Below, piece by piece: positions 14,709 through 28,194 of a stretch of 64,000 nucleotides of DNA. Each line of letters starts with the position of its first letter. Position 1 is the first letter of the stretch. The translations under genes and the position numbers were made by a program. Source of the stretch: Mantamonas sphyraenae (lineage: Eukaryota; CRuMs; Mantamonadidae); the NCBI GenBank assembly GCA_026936335.1, contig JAPMXV010000053.1:310001-374000 (forward strand), written 5' to 3'. The notes below the pieces were generated by a model. The model had not been told where the DNA came from. It did not search any database and worked only from the letters and a program-made list of their open reading frames with translations.

Positions 14709-17700
14709 TCAATGTGATTCCAATCCCACTCAGCATCTTGTTCAGCGTGCCCTGCCACGTGTAAATGGCCTCCTTGAGTTTTGGCACCTGCTTGGCCACA
14801 GACACCAGCTCGTTCACCACCTTGCGCACGTAGTCCTTGTCCACAGCTCCGCTGTCGATCTTTGCCTCCAACACCGCAAACAAATGCTGCAGAAACACCG
14901 TCTGGCGGTATTCCACAAACCCATCGTGATCCTGCATACACAGCACGCCCTTGAACAGATTGAAAAACAGCGGCACATCCTTGAGCTCTGCGTCGTTGAA
15001 GCTCTCCATCAGCGTGCGCATCACCATCCGTGTCCCTCGCGCATTCAACCAGCACCAGTGCTTGGCAATCTCTCGAAGCGCATTCGGTTGGATGTCGTCG
15101 GTGATCACCTGGTACACAAAGCGTGGATCCAGCACCGCCTGCCACGCGTTCTCGTCGATGTCCACTGCCACGTCGAACCGCTGTGTCGTGCTCTCTGCAC
15201 ATTCCTGCAGCTCCGGCATGGCCGGCTCTTCCACTTCCCATTCCTCTGTTGCATCTCTTCCACCTGACGGATCCTCATCGCCCTCGCCCTGCGTCTGCTC
15301 CCCGCCTTCCTTCCCTGCCTCTTTCTTGGCGTCTTTCTCAACTCCATCCGTCTGCTCGTCCCCACTGCCAGTCTTTGCACTTTCTTCGCCTTCTGCACTC
15401 TCACCCTGCGTACCCAAGGACGACTCCTCGGGGAAGATGTCGGTGCGCGCTCCACACACCAGCAGCGCAATCACCTCCAGACACTGGTTGAACACGCTGG
15501 TCTTGTATGCCATTTGCGCGTTGTACGAGTCGCTATTGGTGCGGTGCAGCTTGCCCTTGCCCTTTGCCCCGCTCCCTGCGCTCCCGCTCCCGCTCTTGGC
15601 CTTGCTCTTGTTCTCCTGCACGAAATCGGTGGTTTCCAGCAAGTAAAAGTTCACAAACTGCTGCACATACTGTCGCTCAAGAAGCAGAGCCGTTTCGTGC
15701 GCGCCATACTCAACCACGTCCCTCACCAACCCCACATACTCGCCAAAGTGAGGCCGCTTCGACTTGCCCGCTGGCTTCAACAGGTCACGCAACATGTCCA
15801 CAAAGCCCAACACGTGCCCTGTCCCTTCCTGGTTTCCACTCGCCACGCTCTCGCCCGCCGTCTTGTCACCTCGGTATGCACTGTACATCTGGCCGCTTTC
15901 CGTCTCCATCACACCCTCCAGGCTCACCCACAGCAGATCCACAAACGCCACGCGCATGTCGCTGTTGGGAGCGTGCAAAAGCAACTGCACAACCCACTCG
16001 CGTCTCCTCACACATTCGTCCAGCAGATGTTGGCCGCAGCGCTCGTCCCTCTTGACCAGTGCCGCAAGCAGCTTCACACCACGCACGTACATCTCCTGGT
16101 GCTTTGAATGGCCAATGATGTCAAACAGTACGCGCGACGCAAGCTTGTACGCATCCCACGTACGCGGATCCACAGCAACATCCTCCGCGTCCTCCTCATC
16201 CCCACCGTCACCGTCACCTCCACCGTCACCCTCACTTGCGCGTGCGCCTCCCTCGCTTTGCCTCTCGCCAGGTTGCTTGTCATCTGTCTTTCCCTCGTCT
16301 CCCGCGGCCTCCTTCGCGGCCTCCTCACCGGCCACGTCCACCAACATCGACATCACAAACTCGAAGAAGGACGTGTCGTAGAAGTGCAGCTCCTGCATGA
16401 ACATGCGGTTCTCGCTCCAGATGTACTCCCACACATCCAGGGGCACGCCTGCATACTGCTGCTGCAGGTGTTGGTACAGTGCATGCGAGCTCAGCGCCTC
16501 CTCCAGATCTCCAACGCTCACCTCCTCGTCCACATGGCCCACACTTGCGCCGCCAACACTGCTCCCATGCACACTCCCGGCCTCCACCTCAATCGCGGGA
16601 GGCTTGCTTTCCTCCGCTGCTACTGGCTCTTCCGGGGCCGCCACAGTCGCCACTGCCTGCACTTGTCCACCTTCGCCCTCCCCATTGTCCTCCTGCTCCT
16701 GTTCCTCAGTTTCCTCATCCTCAACGTCGACCACCTCCTCAACCGGAACCTCGACCACTTCTTCCTCCTCGGCATCCTCTTCCACATCCTCACGAGGCGT
16801 CGCTGTGTATTCTCGCTGCGTGTACAGCAGGATGTACGCACTGTAGAACTTTTGGTTGTCGTCAAAGTCGTCCGGGTTGTACCCCACGATGTTGCTCACC
16901 GTACGCGTTTTCTTCTTTTTGGGCAGGTCTCCCCCAAAGCACTTCTCTGGAATGTCGCGTGGATTGAACTCCCGCACAACCGTGTCGTTAAACTCCAGCC
17001 ACTGACCGCGCACAAGACTCCAGTTCTGCGCTTCTCCGTCCTGTGGCTCGTCCGCTTCCTCCACCACCGGTCCGTTGTCCGCGTCCACTCGGATGAACGA
17101 ATAGTAGTGCCCACCGTGTGCCCCGCCACTGTGCACTAGGATGCCGCTCAGATCGTACGTGTAGTACCCGTCCGAATACGTCTCCTTTGGCAGGAATCGC
17201 TGCAGCTCTTCCTCCCGCCCCACCTCCTCCTCTGTTGACTGCTCTCCCATCAGACCCACCTCTTCGCCGCCTTCTTCGGCTCCCTCTGCTGCGGCTGCGG
17301 CGGCGGCGTCTGCCTCGCCGCTCAGCTGCCGGGTTTCCTGCGCGGCCCTTTCCTGCTCCACCAGGCCTTGCAGCGTGTACGGGCGCATGTTGAGCACCGC
17401 AGGAAACTCCACACGGTCCTTGATCTTCACCTGCATCAGCGTCTCAAAGTCAAAATCAAAGCGCTTGAGGTGCACCATCAGATTCTTGGGCAGTTCGGAA
17501 ATGCAGCACCTTCGCACGGCGTCCACGTACGCGTCGCATCGTTCACAGTAGTATTGATTGTTGCCCGACAGCATGTCGCCGTCCACAAACAGGTCCAACG
17601 CCTCCTGTACGTTGTGCTTGTTCTTGATCGACAAGCTCAGCGTGAACAAGTCGTCGTATCGGCCAGACACATGCTTACATCCGTGTGAAATGATTTGGTA

Positions 17701-20284
17701 CAGGAGACTGCCGCCAAACGATGCGCGCACCGCCTCGCCGGCTGTTCCTTCGATGCGTTCAAACAGCCGGTTCAGAAACTCGTTCGCATCCTCCTGGCGA
17801 TGCAAGTTGATTGGGTTTCCATCCTCGTCCTTGAACGCCATGCAGAAGGGAAGAGTGTTGTACGACTGCAGCTCGCTTTCCATCAGGTACGCAAACACAA
17901 CCTGCATCTGGTACTGCAACGAGTCGGACTTGTCCGCCCCGGCAGCGGCCTCTTGCCGGATCTGCAGTAGCTTGTCGCGGAAGCCCGACGCGTGGAACAG
18001 CTGCTGCAGACTTGCGTTCATGTAGCATGTGTTTCCCTGATTCTTCAGGCCAAGGTATCCCGTGGGTGACTTGCGCCGCACTCCCGGCGTGTACGCCCAC
18101 TCCTCTGTTGTTGCCACCTGCGCAAGCTCGTCGCACAACAGCTGCGTCAGCTCGGCAAAGTTCTCGGGACACTCGCTCACCAACGTCACCAAAAGGTGGA
18201 AAGCAGACGAGCGCAGAGTCTCGGTTTTGCACCTGGGCGGTACGGGCGTGTTTGCCGTCCTGTCCAGCTCCTCAAAGTCGGGCAACTCGAACAGGTCGTT
18301 GACCAGCTGCCCCACGAGGCCGCAATACTCTTTGCTCCCCGCAAACAGTTGCAGCTGCGCGGAACCGCGCGTCAGCAGCCGCACCAGGTTGAAGAGACCC
18401 AGCAGTTTCTTGTCCGGATCGTCCACCTCCACACTGTGCACCGTCTCTCGGATCTCCCGCTGCGTGATCATTGTGGCGTACTTTCGGATCACTGTCGTGT
18501 TGCGCACCGATGTCTCGCTGTCGGGCGACATGGTGAGTGGCGCCTGTTCAAAACTATTCTGGATCAGCTCCTCCAGAACCACAAAGTAGTGATCGAAACT
18601 CGACGGCTCCCGATCCAGGGTGTCCAGTCGGTCCATGAATCCCAGCAGGGTGCGTGTGAAAAACGTCACTGGCGGGTTCTCCATCAGCAGCGTCTCCTCC
18701 GTAGCGCGACACATCCGCGACACGGCCGAAGCAGTGTTTTCACGCACCAGTTCGTTGGTCGAGAGAAGCAGCAAGTCAAAAAGACAATCTGGCAGCAGGT
18801 CGTCCGCATACATGGGGTTGAGGCCGTCGCTGCCCAACTCCGCGAGGGCAACCAGGTACGCCAGCACAGAACGAGCCAACTCACCCTCGTCAATCACCGA
18901 CGAGCTGCTGCGTGTGCCCGACACAGCCTTGGCCACACTCGCGGTCGCCCACTTGCTGGTCGACGCCTCTGCTGAAGCTGCGGCGGCGACGTGGCTCGGC
19001 ACACGTGAACCCAGCGTGTACAACGCCTGCACGAGCTTCGTCACAAGGACGTCGTATTCTACGTACGAGGCGACGTGTCCAATCTGCAGCATCGACTGGT
19101 TGTCCTCAAACAGCGGCTCCAGCGAGAAAAAGTTGATCAAGCGAAAGATGAGCGTGACACACTCCAGCTGTACGTCGCGCACGGGCTGTGCTTTGTCGCC
19201 CGTCCAGTCCAGGAAGTTTACAGACACCACCAGCGAATACAAATATTGCACGCCGCCGCTCAGTGCAAAGTTCTTGCACCACTGCACCGTCTGTGTGCGG
19301 TTGCGCGTGGAATCGCTTAGGAGCGACTGGATCACCGAATCGACAATGAGCAGGCTGTACAGTTGCTTGTACGACAACTCGGTGTGGAAAAGCTCCTCCC
19401 ACCGGATCGAAGCTGCCTTCTTGCTGTCTTGCACGCGATCAAACGCTTGCAGGACGCGGCTGCTCGTGGGCAGCATACGCAGCACAGCCCACACCATATG
19501 TGCCACCTGCGGCGACGCATCAAACAGGGCAAACAGCTGGTCGACGTACGCATCCTCAGACAGGACCTCGGCAGGCGTCGGATCACGCTTGCTCAGCTTC
19601 GTGGCCAGCTGCGAGAACAGACCTGGCTTGTTCTTGCCACCCTTGCCTGCCCCGCCATTGTTCTTCACCCCAATGACGTTCAGCTGATCGTGGAGCTGCG
19701 ACAACGCCACGTCGTCTCCACTTTCGCCGCCCGAGCCTCCCCCGCTGCTGCTGCCACTCTCGCCTGCGACACCTTCATCCTCCTCCTCGGTTTTGAAGAA
19801 CCATCCTGCGATGCCCTTGCTGCGTTTGCGCGAGTGGCCCTTTTCGCCTCCCTCAGCCCCATTTGCAGTGGATGAGCTTCCCGATGTGCTTCCTCCTCGC
19901 GAAGCTGAGCTGCCGTACACGAGACGCACAGACACGCGTGCCTTGTGGCCAACCTTGAGCTCGCTAAGCCGCTTCTCGTCCGCCTTGAGCTGCTTCTTAC
20001 CCATCCACAGCGTAAACTCCTTTTCCAGGCCGATTTCAGGCGAAATCAGAGCCCGCAATTCCATCAGTTTATCGTTGGAGTAGCATTGGATGGTCATGGT
20101 CTTGCTAGCATGCACCACCGTCACTGCAATTGGAATGCCACGTGGATCGGGGCCCAGCGACGGGAACACTGCAATCGCCTCACGATTGAGTTCCGGATTG
20201 CGTGCATACGCTGCCAAGAAGTGGTGCAGGATTCGCAAACAACGCAGCACACGTTGCTCGCTCATGACTGGCCACTCTTGGTCC

Positions 20285-20338
<54 letters not shown>

Positions 20339-23300
20339 CTGCTGTTGCCTGCTTTTGCCTTGCGGTTCTCCTCCTCCACCATCTTGCGCCAGTCGGCACT
20401 CGATTGCCGCTCCAGAGCCTGCATCAGCGGTGAGGAGCTGTCACCCAGATGCTCCATGCAGGTCTTTACAAACTGCTCGCGGATCACTGGTGCTTTCGGC
20501 TTGATGTCGGCATCGATGTCCAGGTAGATGTTACACAGCAGAGAGACTGCGTCCGAGGCCACGCTGTCGTCGGCTGCATCCAAGGCTACCTTCCACAGCG
20601 TCGACATGCCTGTCAGTTCGTGGCTGACTGTGCGAAAGCCGCTGACGGTGTTCTGGTGCAGCAGCAAAGTGCCCTTGCGGTAGTTGGCCAGCTTGAACAT
20701 GCGCTGGAATATCACAAAGGCTGCGTCGTCTACACAGGCTACAAACTCGTCCGTGCACATCTTGTCTGCAAACATGTACTCGCAGACCGAGGCGTCAAAC
20801 GCCTCAAAACCACCGGAGTTCTGGATGCTCGTCGTGGTCAGCCAGGCAAACCAAATGTGTCGTTCCTCAGGGTGGTGTGCATCCGTCACCAACGCCTGCC
20901 ACAACATGTCCAATTGAGCTGCGTTGATGAGCAGGCTCGAGTTGCGCAGAATCAGTTCGAGAAAGTTGAGCCGTGTTTGGATGCTCTCGATGCGCTCTTG
21001 GATCGCCTCTTCGTCGGGCTGTCCCGCATGTGCTTCGTAATTGTACTGCAGTAGGTCGTTGAAGGCAAGGTCGAGCAGGTTGTGGCGCTTTTGCAGGTTG
21101 GTGATCGTTTCGTTCTTGTCGCGCGGATGCTTCACCATGGCAATGAGGTCCGAGAGCAGGCGCAGGCTCTTGGCCACCGAGATACCGTCGGCAATGTTGA
21201 TGACACACAGGTCCATGTACTCGTTGCGCAGATCCTTGACCCCGTTGAAGTTGAGGAGATAGGTCAGCGCCGCGTACGCCTCCTTGGACGCCTCCTTGCT
21301 GATATGCTGCAGAGCATCATCGTGGATCAGATCCCAAAGGATGGGCAGGCCGTATTGGCAGTCTGCATCGCCTCGAGGACGCTTGTTCAGGGCCGACTTT
21401 GTGAACTCGCGCAGAAACTCCACTGTGGCCACGTCGTATTCTTGATAGGGAAAGTTTTTGATGGCCGAGTCAAACAAACTTTTGATGGGCTTGTAAGCGA
21501 GGAAGGAAAGGAGGTCACGCACAAAGTTGAGCACCAGGTGCTTGATGGACTCGTGCTGGCCGACGCAGGAGTTGCACAGCGACTTGAGAATCGACATCTG
21601 CATCTTGTTGTTGCGTGTGACAAACACAAGCAGATCGACGCTGTTCTTCAGGATCTCTGGATGGATGTCGTCGGTCGAAAACAAATCCTGAAGCAAGTTT
21701 GTCTGGGAAACGAAATCCAGCAGTTTCCTGGTGGAGAGGACAGTGTCAGGTGGGTGCACATGTGGGTCAACGACACAAACCGGTGGCTGGAAACGTACTC
21801 TTTGGTCACATGGAGGGCGGGCTGTGCGGCGGCGAGTTGCGCCGCGCGTGAGGAGGAGGATGTGGCGCCTGTGAGCCTGCTGATCATGGAGCTGAGCAAG
21901 CTGGTGGTGGCTGGCTTCTTGCAGATGCGCTTGAGGTCGGTGAGGCCCGAAATGCGTACGTCCATGACGTCTGCAGCGAGGCAGCGCTGGATGACTTCCA
22001 GCTCGAGCTGGCCGAGGGTCTCGAGAACCGAGATCAGGCTGGACTCCACACGAAGGATGGGTGCCATGGAGGCAATCTGCGAATAGAGGTTCTCCTTGGT
22101 GGCCGGGTTGCGCAGGTCAGTTTCGGTGAGGGAGTCGATGCGGCGACGCAGGACAACCTCGAGGGCGTCGCTGAACTTCTTGCAGGCTTTGGCAGAGAGG
22201 AATTTGATGGTGGGTTGCACGGCCTTCAGCAGCTCTGTGGCCATGTCGGGATTCGAATCAAAGACGCGCACGAGATTGACATATCCGTTTGCCTCTCCAA
22301 ACGCGTTGATGTTGGAGACGTAGAGGACGGAGGTGGTGCGGTCGTATTGCTGTGTGGAATCAGGTAGACAGTGGGAAGGAAGAGGGTAAGCGGCGGGTGC
22401 GTGGTGAGCCAAAGGGAGGGCGCCTAGATTCAGCCACGACGCAGACGTACGGGGAAGCCAGCCCAGGTTTTGTTGGCCTCGACGTTGAAGCGACGCTTGC
22501 CATTGAGGCGGAGCGACTGCACAGGAAGGGAGGCGGGAGTCAGTGAGCAGTCACAAGAAGGAGGAGTGGAATCACGGAGCGGAGATGGTTGTGGGGGAAG
22601 GGAAGGCACAGGGCGAGGTCGACGAGAGGACAACGCGCACAAACCCACCTGACGGACTTTGTCCCACTGGGAGCCTGTCTTTGCCACACGCAAATAGACC
22701 ATCTGCGAGGTGTTGAAGATAGATGTGATTGTGCCTGCTGTGTGTTGGAGGTAGAGCGGGCTGAGCAGGTGCTTGGCAAAGCAGCGGAGGGACTGCTGGA
22801 AGAGGGCGATCAGCTCCGGCACGTCATCGTTTCGAACAGAGCTGTGCAGCAGGACACAGGGTCAGTTGATGGGGCATGCACAGACAGACAATGGTGTGGG
22901 CAGTTTGGGGAACGTACGTGCGGCACATGGTGATCTGCAATGCCAAAGGCAGCGTGTCTGTGAAGAAGTGCACAGCTCGTGTGCTGTGTTCCTTCTCAAG
23001 CTCTTCGATGAGTCGAGCCAATTCACTGAGCGTTTCACCGATTTGTTTCTCTGTGGGGCGTAAGGAACGCGTGAACGGGTGGCATGGGGGCCTTTGGGTC
23101 AGCCTCCGCCGAACTGCGTGACGGCCCAATTCGCCGCAATTCCCAGGGACTTACCTTTTTCCAAACTCTTGGCCAAAGCATGCCATGCCTCCTGCGTGGC
23201 TTCGTCCATGTTCTCAATTATCTCTTGCTCTTCCAGTGATTCCTGGGGTGTTACGTCACCCGTTGCGTCTTGTGTGTCATCCACGGTCACGATGTTACTG

Positions 23301-23440
23301 CCGCCTTCATCCGTCACGTGCTCCTGGGCCGCCTCGGCCTCAGGGGTCTTTGTCGTCGTTGTTGATGGTTCACTTTGGTGCGACACCTCGTTTTGTGCTG
23401 CAGGTGTGCCCTGGGAATCGTCGTTGCCTGTGGACGACAT
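14704..23440 (-). CDS. USP9X: Giant ubiquitin-specific protease, USP9X/FAF type
   Basis: Deubiquitinase of ~2,750 residues (USP9X ~2,570). Exons in transcript order are 23440-23155, 23050-22918, 22841-22649, 22516-22451, 22349-21799 and 21727-14704; all phases agree. The USP catalytic domain starts near residue 1635 with the Cys box GYLGLKNQGNTCYMNASLQQ and ends near 2090 with the His box GILVHSGGAHGGHYYSFIRV; KNLMVHLKRFDFDFE lies between them. A ubiquitin-like segment lies near residues 945-1010 (ITVVHASKTMTIQCYSNDKL and GLEKEFTLWMGKKQLKADEK). The large flanks are helical-repeat-like. Low-complexity inserts include a Ser/Asn tract, and acidic loops split the catalytic domain. Family assignment rests on size, domain position and the flanks; USP24 or USP34 are less likely alternatives. 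It diverges from the zinc-finger gene with 84 bp between start codons. Confidence 0.9.
20283..20346 (-). repeat. Trinucleotide (AGC/AAC) tract coding for Ser/Asn
   Basis: An almost pure trinucleotide repeat inside the USP9X-like coding sequence encodes runs of Ser broken by Asn. It sits in a linker before the sequence RDQEWPVMSEQRVLRCL, outside the catalytic domain, so length variation is likely tolerated. Confidence 0.85.
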
Positions 23441-23524
23441 GGCCGTGACTGCGTGGGTTTTGGTTCGGGTTGCGGGCCGCCGTTTCGCCCACACCATCGC
23501 TTGCATGAATCCAGACCTCGTGCG
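23441..23524. promoter_or_regulatory. 84-bp divergent promoter (deubiquitinase / zinc-finger gene)
   Basis: Only 84 bases separate the two divergent start codons, so transcription initiation for both genes must be shared or overlapping. No TATA-like or other known element is evident. Confidence 0.4.
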
Positions 23525-24442
23525 ATGAGTCAAACGTTGGATCAGCTATTGTTGGCTGTGCGCAAGCGGCCACGTGTAATGTTTGACGACACTGAGGACG
23601 ACGAAGGTGCAGACGCTGCTGGTGGTGCCACGAACGCGAGAAGCAAGGACGCAGAAGCGTCTGAGAGTCAAATGCGGGATGTGGCGCCTCAAACTGCACA
23701 AACACTGTCTGGGGAAGTCACACAATCACACAGCAACACATCACAGCCTTCCAAGGGCTCGACTTCCGAGCAAGGGGCGCTGAAGCGACAGCGTGTGGAC
23801 TCCCAACCCCAGGAGGCAGAGTATACAAGGCTATCCAACGGGCGCATGGTACCCAAAGCAAGTGCAAAGGTGCCATGCAAGTTCTGGATGCGTGGCAAGT
23901 GTCGCGCCGGGGCGGAATGCCCCTTTAAGCACGCGGGCGTCCAACAACAGCGCCGCAAAGAGCTGTGCCAGTATTTTATCAACGGAGCGTGCGCCAAGGG
24001 TGACGCATGCACGTTTTCCCACGACGTGAGCAAGGAGCCATGCAAACACTTCTTTGTGCGCAAGAACTGCCAGCGGGGAGACGCTTGCCCCTTTTCTCAC
24101 GAGCCCATGAGCGATTCCAGACTCCATCGATGGTTACGGAGCATCTCTAAGAAGCAAGTGATGAAAGGAGACATGGAGGCAGAGCTGGAGCGGCGCAAGG
24201 CCCTGTACGCCTCGTCGTCGGACTCGGTGGAAGGATCGTCGACAAGCACACACACAGCAGAGCTTGGGCGGACGGAGCGTCCGCCATTGCATCAGGGTTG
24301 GCAAGCGGTGACGGAGGACAATGTGATGCAGCTGCTGGGCAGCAAGGAGACGAGGCCGTCGTCGCCTTCTGTGCAAAGCTCGACACAGGGCCTGGACCTG
24401 CTTACGGGAAAGCCTCGCACGGAACAAAATCCGTATTCATGA
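23525..24442 (+). CDS. Triple CCCH zinc-finger protein
   Basis: Intronless gene for 305 residues. Three CCCH fingers are seen: residues 118-136 (C-x7-C-x5-C-x3-H), 148-166 (C-x7-C-x5-C-x3-H) and 173-192 (C-x8-C-x5-C-x3-H), for example CKFWMRGKCRAGAECPFKH. Such arrays bind single-stranded RNA in mRNA processing or decay (CPSF30, ZC3H4/6/8 relatives). The N-terminal 110 residues are polar and acidic with a basic KRQR patch at 87-90; the C-terminal 100 residues are disordered. The layout is most like the ZC3H4/6/8 group, but I cannot fix the orthologue. The ATG at 23525 is chosen because upstream in-frame sequence belongs to the divergent promoter. It converges on NEMF with 53 bp between stops. 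Confidence 0.88.
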   Translation: MSQTLDQLLLAVRKRPRVMFDDTEDDEGADAAGGATNARSKDAEASESQMRDVAPQTAQTLSGEVTQSHSNTSQPSKGSTSEQGALKRQRVDSQPQEAEYTRLSNGRMVPKASAKVPCKFWMRGKCRAGAECPFKHAGVQQQRRKELCQYFINGACAKGDACTFSHDVSKEPCKHFFVRKNCQRGDACPFSHEPMSDSRLHRWLRSISKKQVMKGDMEAELERRKALYASSSDSVEGSSTSTHTAELGRTERPPLHQGWQAVTEDNVMQLLGSKETRPSSPSVQSSTQGLDLLTGKPRTEQNPYS

Positions 24443-24495
24443 TTCTCACCATCTCTCCCTCCCTCTCTCTCTCTTTCTTGATGCTCCCTCCATCA

Positions 24496-27400
24496 TCAAC
24501 GTCGCTTTCCCTTGCCCTTGCCCTTGCCCTTGGAGGCCTTCCACTTGCCCTTGTGTTTGTTGCCGCCCTTCTTGCTGCTTCCTGCACCGAGATGGAGCTG
24601 CGCATCCGGCACCATGGTCAGCAGCATCTCGTTCTGGCTGATGAGTTCGATGAGCTGCGTTTCCCGCTCAGTAGAGCCCTCTGTGCGCAGCATGGCGTTG
24701 ATGGCCTGCTGCGTTGACTTGCCCTTCTTCATACTGCCTGGCGTCACCTTGACCTTGTACTTGAAGTTGCTCATGGCACTGTAGGGTCCACACACTGTGA
24801 TGGCGTGCAGCAGGATGTCGTCTTCCTTGGGCATCGCTGTCAACGTGTCGATTTCAGACAGTTCCAGCTCTGTGTCCACCGTGTGCACTCCTTCCTCACG
24901 AAGCATGCGCTCGATGTCCTCTCGTTCCTGCTTCTTGCTCATTTTGCCTTCAAACTTGCCACCGCCTCGGCCGTTGCCCCGTTGTTGCTGCTGTTGTTGT
25001 TTACCTTTCCCCGAGTTGTCCTCGCCTTCCGCCTTCTCATCCTCCTCGTTCTCGGTGCCGTTCTTGTTCACCATGGCGTCGTAGTCAAAATCCTTTCCCT
25101 TGGGTGCAAGCAGCTTCAACGCATTCGCTTTGTCCTCCTCGTCCTGGTCCTGGTACTTCTTCTTCATCTTGCGCAGCTTGCGTCGTTGCCCACGGTTCAG
25201 CTCCTTGTTCTTCTTCTTTTTCTTCTTCTGCTGCGGCTTAGACGCCTCCCCTTCATCATTCTCCTCTTCACCCTCATCATCCTCATCATCCTCCTCTTCT
25301 TCCTCTTCCTCCTCTTCCTCCTCTTCCTCCTCTTCTTCCCCTGCCTCGTCTTCCTCCTCGGCTGCTGCTGCGGCCTCCTCCTGCTCCGCAAGGCGCTTTG
25401 CCTCTTCTTCTGCATCCTCTTGGATCTTCTCCTCCTGTTGGATGATGTGCGAGGCATCGACGCGAATGATCTGTCCATCCACCTCCACTTGCTTGACGCT
25501 CTCATCAAAGCCTCCGCCGTCGACTCCTGTGCTGTTGGCTGAAGGAAGCGAGGCAGAGGAGGACGATGAAGAACCTGCGTTCCACTCGTCGTCATCGCCG
25601 CCCCCATACGACTTGGGAGCGCGCTCGCCAATGTGGTTGCCGTACGAATCCTCGTGGAGACGGAACATAATACCAAAACCCATCACAAGGTCATTAGGAG
25701 GCAGCATGTTCTTCTTGCCACGCACCACGAAACTGCCGGTGGGCAGGTACTCGCCCGATTCGGCCGTTTTGCTCACTTGGTCGGCGTGCACCCACCACGA
25801 ACCCGTAGCCACCTTGTTCTTCCAGGCCTTGCTGCGGCACACGCTGGCCTGGCCAGCTTGGGCCAGAGTAAGCGGTGGGATCGGCTTCTTAGGATCGTGA
25901 TTCTTCACAATGCACGTCGCCGCACCGTGGATCTGCGCGTGCACGTAAGCATCCCCCTTTTTCAGGTACCGCTTGTACAAGAGCTCGTTCTGCTGCATGT
26001 CGCGACCACTGATTACCAGATAGTTCTCCGAGGTGACAAACCAGTCGAACTTCTCAAACCAGAACGTCTTGCGCACGGCCTTGATGCTCGACTTGATGCT
26101 CACCTTCTTCAGCTTCTCCCGCGTCTGCTTCTCTGCATCCTTGATGAGTTTGTCTGCGGCAGCCTTTGCCTTCTTCTGGCTGCTGGCGCTCTTCTTCTTC
26201 TTTTCGTAGTACGAGCGCGCGTTGGCAAACGCCGTCTGGTCGATGTCCACAGCAGTTTTGATGTACATGACCTCCTTTTCCGCCTCCTCAGAGTCCGAAT
26301 CATCCGAATCAGAATCACCATCGTCGTCGTCGTCCTTTTCGACGTCGTTCTCCCAGTCAACGTCCGGCAGCTGAAGCACCACCTGGTTCTTGGCCAACTT
26401 GAGGGAATCGATGAACTGGGCAATTTCGTTGCCCTTCTTCTTCTCTTCCTGGACGTATTCCTCGAGGTAGTCCCAGTCCATCTGGTTTGCAATGCCACTG
26501 CGCACGACTGTAAGGGCCTGGTCGATCTGTTCGGCAAACATGGTGATGAGCTCGGCCTTGCGTTCACTGAGCGTTTCCGTGCGCTCCAGCTCCTCAAGGC
26601 GGCGCTGGTGCAACGTTTTGGTCTTGTTCAGCTTCTTCATGATGGCTTTCTCCTCTGCAGCTCGCTTCATCTCCTCGCGCTGCATCTTGGATTTGGAAAA
26701 GAACTCGTCCACGGCCTTGTTGAAGGTCTCAAACTCCAGCGACGGCTTTCCGCTGTACTGCGCAAACAGGAACGGCACAAACTCTTCGTAGCTGTGCGTG
26801 GAACAGACAAAAGATGGGGAGATGGAGGGAGGGGGTGAGTGGGCTGTGAACGAGCAGGTGGGCGACATATAGACACGACGTACAAGGCCTTTTGATCTTC
26901 CTCTTGCTCCTCGGCGGTGGACGCATTGGAGGACGATGACGCTGACGTCGACGAGGAGGAGGAAGTGGTCTTTGCGTTGGCCTGGAGCACAATGTAACCC
27001 TTCTGATTGTCGGCGGTGATGTTTTCCAGGAGACTCTCGATGGCGAGCAGTTCCTCAGTCAAGCGAGTCACGTTTGCGTCCATGGCGTCCCTGTCTTTCT
27101 CGATGGCATCGACAACCTTGAGGGATGGACTGATGCCAGCTTGGATGAGGCAGTGTTCCACAGCCTCCTTACCGACGTCTGTGGAAATACGTGTGAGTTG
27201 CGGGCAAAGCAGCCGGATTCCAGGAATGCTTGGGAATGCACACGGCGGAAGGACGAAACGTACCCAAACGCCCACTGAGCCACTGTTTGATGGTGGCTTT
27301 GCGCTGCTCGCAGGCAGACAGATGGTCCCATACAAGGTCGCGGGTGATGGGTGTGTACTGGCGGGCGTTTTCGGTGGGGTACACGTCACCTGTGGCGTAA

Positions 27401-27998
27401 GTGACGTGCTTGTCGTTGTGTGCACCGCGGAGCAACGACAGGATCGTGTAGTTTGCATCGGTGAGAACCAGGTTTCCCGCAGCATAGAACTCGCAGAGCA
27501 GATGCACCTCCCATTCGCCCGTACCAAAGGTGATGTCGATCACGCGATCCACACCCACCTGGCGGATCGCCTCGATGCGCCGCGTGCGTACGTGTTTGCG
27601 CATCTGTGCAAACAAGATGATACGTGTGATGTGTGAGCGATCGTGTGATCGTGTGCAATGTGCTGACAGACTCCTTGGAGAAAACCTACAGCCGAGCTAA
27701 AGGCGTTTGGGGTGTCGCTCTTGTCCGTCTCGTACTCAGACGTATGGATGCGGATGCCCGACTCGATCAGCAGCAAAGTCTTGTAGCCCGAACGGCTCAG
27801 GCGCAGCAGGTACGTTTTGTTGTTGACGTCGTAGATGTTTGCCACGCGCAGGCCTGTGTGGAGGAGTTGTCCACGTGAGCACGTGTAGGATCAAGGCGGG
27901 GCTGAGCAAGGGTGCATGTACGTACCTTTGGTCAGAGCCTCCAGGTTGCGGCAGGCGACCATGATGTCGAAGGAGCTCATGCGGTTTTTCAGGGGCAT
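24496..27998 (-). CDS. NEMF: Ribosome quality-control factor NEMF / Rqc2 / Tae2
   Basis: Binds the 60S subunit with a stalled peptidyl-tRNA, recruits the Listerin ligase and directs CAT-tailing. Exons in transcript order are 27998-27926, 27853-27690, 27603-27264, 27178-26884 and 26791-24496, giving ~1,055 residues (human 1,076). The NFACT-N start is recognisable: LRVANIYDVNNKTYLLRLSR, LLIESGIRIHTSEYE and GVDRVIDITFGTGEWEVHLL. A coiled-coil middle follows, then the NFACT-R (DUF814) domain with TFWFEKFDWFVTSENYLVIS and YVHAQIHGAATCIVKNH. A long acidic run of Glu and Asp (coding GAG/GAA repeats near 25260-25390) and a Lys-rich patch precede the C-terminal domain, and the protein ends with Gly-Lys repeats. 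Introns are short with GTACGT or GTAGGT donors. Identification is secure. Confidence 0.95.
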
Positions 27999-28194
27999 GG
28001 CGGCTGTGGTGTTTGGTTTTGGGTGGTGGGAGCGACGCAGGCCCGTTCATGGAAGAAGGGAGGAGGAGAAGATGATGATGTCCAAAAGCAGCCACAGAGG
28101 TTGAACAAAGCCCTGGAAGAGACAAAGAGCACAGGAGCAAGTGAGAGGGCGAAGGAAACCCTGCCGCTGGCGAACCCACCGAAACCCAGCGAGA